A stretch of 8,640 nucleotides of DNA from Chromatiales bacterium (GTDB lineage Bacteria > Pseudomonadota > Gammaproteobacteria > Thiohalomonadales > Thiohalomonadaceae), in assembly GCA_029864785.1 (NCBI GenBank), contig JAOTST010000050.1, forward strand, positions 1 to 8,640. The letters run 5' to 3'. The notes under the pieces are model-generated. The model was not told the DNA's origin, made no database searches, and saw nothing but the letters and a program-made list of their open reading frames with translations. Position 1 is the first letter of the stretch. Each line of letters begins with the position of its first letter. This document shows positions 6,512-8,640 of this stretch, in pieces. The translations under genes were made by a program, and so were the position numbers.

Positions 6512-7897
6512 GTGAATAAAGTTCTACCCCTATTATTACTTCTCTTATTGAGCGCGCCGCTGTGGGCTGATGATAGTGTCGAACAACTTCTTGATGGGTT
6601 TGATGATGCTGATAGTGGTTCGATAGAACAACCTGTCTCAGGCACCTCTACTAAGGTTGATGAATTGATGAGTGGTTTTGATGAATCATCATCGGTAAAT
6701 CAGTCCACAGAGCAAGAGCAGATCAAACCACAAAATTGGACATTGATGGGAGTCTTTAGTCTACAAGGGGAGTACGGTTACGCTCATGAGGCTCCACTGA
6801 AAGGACAGCCTGATTATCGTGGATTCTCGCACCTGCGTTCAGCACTCAACCTAGGTCTCGATTATCGCTTTAGCGATCAGTGGCGCGGCTATATCAGTGG
6901 TCACGCCAATTATGATGCTCTTGTTGATACGGATAAGTCTGAAGTTGAAATCAATGAGGCACGCTTACAGGGACAATTGAGTGCAAACGTCGATCTCACT
7001 ATTGGTCGACAAATTGTTGTTTGGGGTAAGTCCGATAACCTCTCTGTGACTAACGTGCTCAATCCAATCGATAATCGTGCACCGGGAATGGTTGATATCA
7101 AAGATTTGCGCCTACCATTGGCGATGGCAAAGCTGGACTACTACGTGGGTGATTGGGGATTGAGTACGATTTTGATTCCTGAGATTCGATTTAATAAAAA
7201 TCCGACTTATGGAACAGAGTTCTATCCCTATCCAATGGCGATGCCAACAGAGATTATTCCCAATAACGGCGGCAACAATACAGAGGTGGCATTGGCAGCC
7301 AATGGTCAATTTTCTGGCTGGGACCTCTCGCTCTATCATGCACAGCTCTATGATGATAATCCCTATCAGACGATGGAGGGAATGGTGCCGGTGCTTAAAC
7401 ATAACCGGATCAAAATGAATGGCATTGCCGCAAACTGGGTGACGGGAAGTTGGCTGTTAAAGGGAGAGGCTGCATTGATGGATGGGCTACGCTACTCGGG
7501 AGTCAACTCAGAATATCATCGTGGCGATCTACTGATTGGTGTAGAGTACAACGGCCTGACCAATACATCTATTTCTATGGAGTTGGTAGAACGTACCATC
7601 ACCAATTATGATTCGGTACTACAATCAAATAAAGATGTTGATAAGGTGAGTCGGCAGTTGGCGATCTCTGCGAGAAGAGATTTCGATCATGACCGATTTC
7701 ATTTGATGGGATTAATTCTGCTTAATGATTGGAAAACAGGTAACGGTGGCGTGTTTCGCTTGAGTGGTGAGTATGAGCTGAGTGATGCGATGGCTATGAC
7801 CATCGGTATGGTCGATTATCTTCATGCTAACTCGTTACCCTATAGTGGTATTGAGAACAACGATAGACTCTTTGGCAGATTAGAATATAGCTTCTAA
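6512..7897 (+). CDS. Outer-membrane beta-barrel protein, DUF1302-like
   Basis: The 461-residue precursor uses a GTG start with AAGGG (6498-6502) overlapping the preceding stop. The signal peptide ends PLWA, with cleavage likely after A19. The mature N-terminus (20-75) is acidic, S/D/E-rich and presumably disordered, and holds two copies of a VxxLxxGFD motif. From about residue 76 the sequence alternates in amphipathic beta-strand fashion. The segment TIGRQIVVWGKSDNLSVTNVLNPIDNRAPGMVD (about 162-194) and the following DLRLPLAMAKLDYY are reminiscent of DUF1302-type outer-membrane proteins. The last residues, FGRLEYSF, form the classic C-terminal barrel signature with terminal phenylalanine recognised by the BAM machinery. 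As the last gene of the operon it supplies an outer-membrane component beside an inner-membrane RND exporter and a periplasmic LolA-like protein. It may be the exit pore or the acceptor for the cargo. Family assignment is from memory of motifs, so moderate; barrel nature is more certain. Confidence 0.82.
   Translation: MNKVLPLLLLLLLSAPLWADDSVEQLLDGFDDADSGSIEQPVSGTSTKVDELMSGFDESSSVNQSTEQEQIKPQNWTLMGVFSLQGEYGYAHEAPLKGQPDYRGFSHLRSALNLGLDYRFSDQWRGYISGHANYDALVDTDKSEVEINEARLQGQLSANVDLTIGRQIVVWGKSDNLSVTNVLNPIDNRAPGMVDIKDLRLPLAMAKLDYYVGDWGLSTILIPEIRFNKNPTYGTEFYPYPMAMPTEIIPNNGGNNTEVALAANGQFSGWDLSLYHAQLYDDNPYQTMEGMVPVLKHNRIKMNGIAANWVTGSWLLKGEAALMDGLRYSGVNSEYHRGDLLIGVEYNGLTNTSISMELVERTITNYDSVLQSNKDVDKVSRQLAISARRDFDHDRFHLMGLILLNDWKTGNGGVFRLSGEYELSDAMAMTIGMVDYLHANSLPYSGIENNDRLFGRLEYSF
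6578..6685 (+). repeat. Two-copy peptide motif in the N-terminus of the barrel protein
   Basis: Residues 23-32 (VEQLLDGFDD) and 49-58 (VDELMSGFDE) share V-[DE]-[QE]-L-[LM]-x-G-F-D-[DE] with a 26-residue period. The stretch between them is S/T/G-rich. The DNA of the two copies differs considerably (for example CTTCTTGAT against TTGATGAGT), so the protein motif looks conserved rather than recently duplicated. Such short hydrophobic-acidic motifs in a disordered tail are typical of docking sites; the partner is unknown. Confidence 0.6.
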
Positions 7898-7898
7898 T
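7879..7898. repeat. Small AT-rich inverted repeat at the convergent gene ends
   Basis: ATTAGAA (7879-7885) and TTCTAAT (7892-7898) form a 7-bp stem with a 6-nt TATAGC loop across the stop codon of the barrel gene. It sits between two convergent genes where a bidirectional terminator would be useful. The stem has only one G-C pair and there is no following T-run on either strand, so terminator function is doubtful. Confidence 0.2.
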
Positions 7899-7905
7899 GA
7901 CATAA

Positions 7906-8640
7906 TTACGCCGTGGTAATAACAATTCGGCTGATTTCACTTGGCGCAAGGACGCGCAGTGGAGGTCCCCAGTAGCCGGTCCCGCGACTGACAAATATCT
8001 GCTGCTCATCTGTATGCTGATAGAGTCCTGCCAGATAGGGTTGATCGATCTTGACTAAAAGTCCAAAGGGGAAAATTTGTCCACCATGGGTATGACCGCT
8101 CAGCATTAAGTCACAACGTTTTTCTTTAACCAGTGTGATAGATTTTGGCTGGTGCGATAGAACGATGGTCGCAATGTCTGGGTTGAGTCCTTGGTAGGCG
8201 GCTTCAACATCTGGCGGCATGATGCCCATCCGTGCGCCGACCAGGTCATTAATGCCTACCAGATTGAACCGACCATTTTCATTACCCAGTACAACATTTT
8301 GATTGGTTAGTGCACGTATCCCTAGAGAACGGATATAGGAGAGGTTGGCTTCAACACCGTGAAAATATTCATGATTTCCAGTTATGAAATAGGTTGGTAC
8401 GTTGAGTTCTTGGAGGGGGACTAAATCGTTTTTAATAGCCTCTGCATTCATATCGAACAGGTCGCCGGTAATTACGACGATATTGGGTTTCATGGCATTG
8501 GTACGTCTAACGAGATCTTCAATAAATGTTCGTTTAATTGTACGACCAACATGGAGGTCGGTTAGTTGTACGATGGTGTATCCATTAAATGGGAAATCTT
8601 TGATGCGCACCACAACATCATTGACAACGGGTGGTTTAGA
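7906..8640 (-). CDS. Calcineurin-like metallophosphoesterase (YkuE/YaeI-like), 5' end outside window
   Basis: On the minus strand the frame is open through the window's right edge; the visible part starts SKPPVVNDVVVRIKDFPFNGYTIVQLTDLHVG. All metallophosphoesterase blocks are present in order: DLHVG (first metal Asp and His), GDLFD (bridging Asp), GNHEY (Asn ligand and catalytic His), LSHQP (His) and SGHTHGGQ (two His). The C-terminus TGYWGPPLRVLAPSEISRIVI is typical of the membrane-anchored YkuE/YaeI group, whose members usually carry N-terminal membrane helices; those would lie beyond this window. A GTG at 8611-8613 could be taken as the start, but the preceding PPVV...V segment belongs to the family's conserved first strand, so the gene begins farther out. 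Some relatives hydrolyse UDP-2,3-diacylglucosamine-like or other phosphodiester lipids, but the substrate here cannot be assigned. It converges on the export operon with an 8-bp gap. Confidence 0.92.
   Translation of the reverse strand, partial: SKPPVVNDVVVRIKDFPFNGYTIVQLTDLHVGRTIKRTFIEDLVRRTNAMKPNIVVITGDLFDMNAEAIKNDLVPLQELNVPTYFITGNHEYFHGVEANLSYIRSLGIRALTNQNVVLGNENGRFNLVGINDLVGARMGIMPPDVEAAYQGLNPDIATIVLSHQPKSITLVKEKRCDLMLSGHTHGGQIFPFGLLVKIDQPYLAGLYQHTDEQQIFVSRGTGYWGPPLRVLAPSEISRIVITTA

Noticed and set aside
7112..7402. A 96-codon open frame on the minus strand inside the barrel gene
   Set aside because: It is antisense to a well-supported coding sequence, and its product is low in recognisable structure and rich in H, C and I, as expected from reverse-reading. 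No ribosome binding site was noticed.
8611..8613. GTG as the start codon of the metallophosphoesterase
   Set aside because: The reading frame continues upstream to the window edge with residues (KPPVVNDVV) that fit the family's conserved first strand, so the gene is truncated by the window.

Overview
The window reads as a piece of a proteobacterial chromosome, most likely gammaproteobacterial, with moderate to slightly AT-rich composition. The Gram-negative assignment rests on a signal-peptide-bearing outer-membrane beta-barrel protein that ends in phenylalanine, a LolA-like periplasmic protein and an RND-type inner-membrane exporter in one operon. Genus cannot be fixed from the sequence alone. 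No rRNA, tRNA, CRISPR array, integrase or transposase is visible.

Left part (1-2076, + strand). The window opens inside a medium-chain dehydrogenase/reductase of the quinone-oxidoreductase type that lacks about 13 N-terminal residues. It overlaps by 4 bp (ATGA) a second, paralogous MDR gene. That copy is broken: an in-frame loss of about 500 bp removes the nucleotide-binding core, and a later frameshift separates the C-terminal remnant. A stand-alone DEDDh 3'-5' exonuclease follows, possibly with its own promoter.

Central part (2077-7897, + strand). A 139-bp intergenic region holds a sigma70-like promoter and two 18-bp, near-identical inverted repeats 28 bp apart. One lies between and over the promoter boxes and the other covers the Shine-Dalgarno of a MarR-family regulator. 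This looks like an autoregulated control region. Five genes follow with gaps of only 12-24 bp: the MarR regulator, a four-helix membrane protein, an 828-aa RND/MMPL-type exporter, a LolA-like periplasmic protein of the outer-membrane lipoprotein-sorting family, and a DUF1302-like outer-membrane barrel. Together they place one protein in each envelope compartment without a TolC-type channel or a membrane-fusion protein. The likely job is moving a lipid or other hydrophobic compound across the envelope in response to a ligand sensed by MarR. The substrate is unknown, and this operon is the best candidate in the window for an under-described system.

Right end (7906-8640, - strand). A YkuE/YaeI-like metallophosphoesterase, truncated by the window edge at its N-terminus, converges on the operon with an 8-bp gap and no convincing intrinsic terminator.
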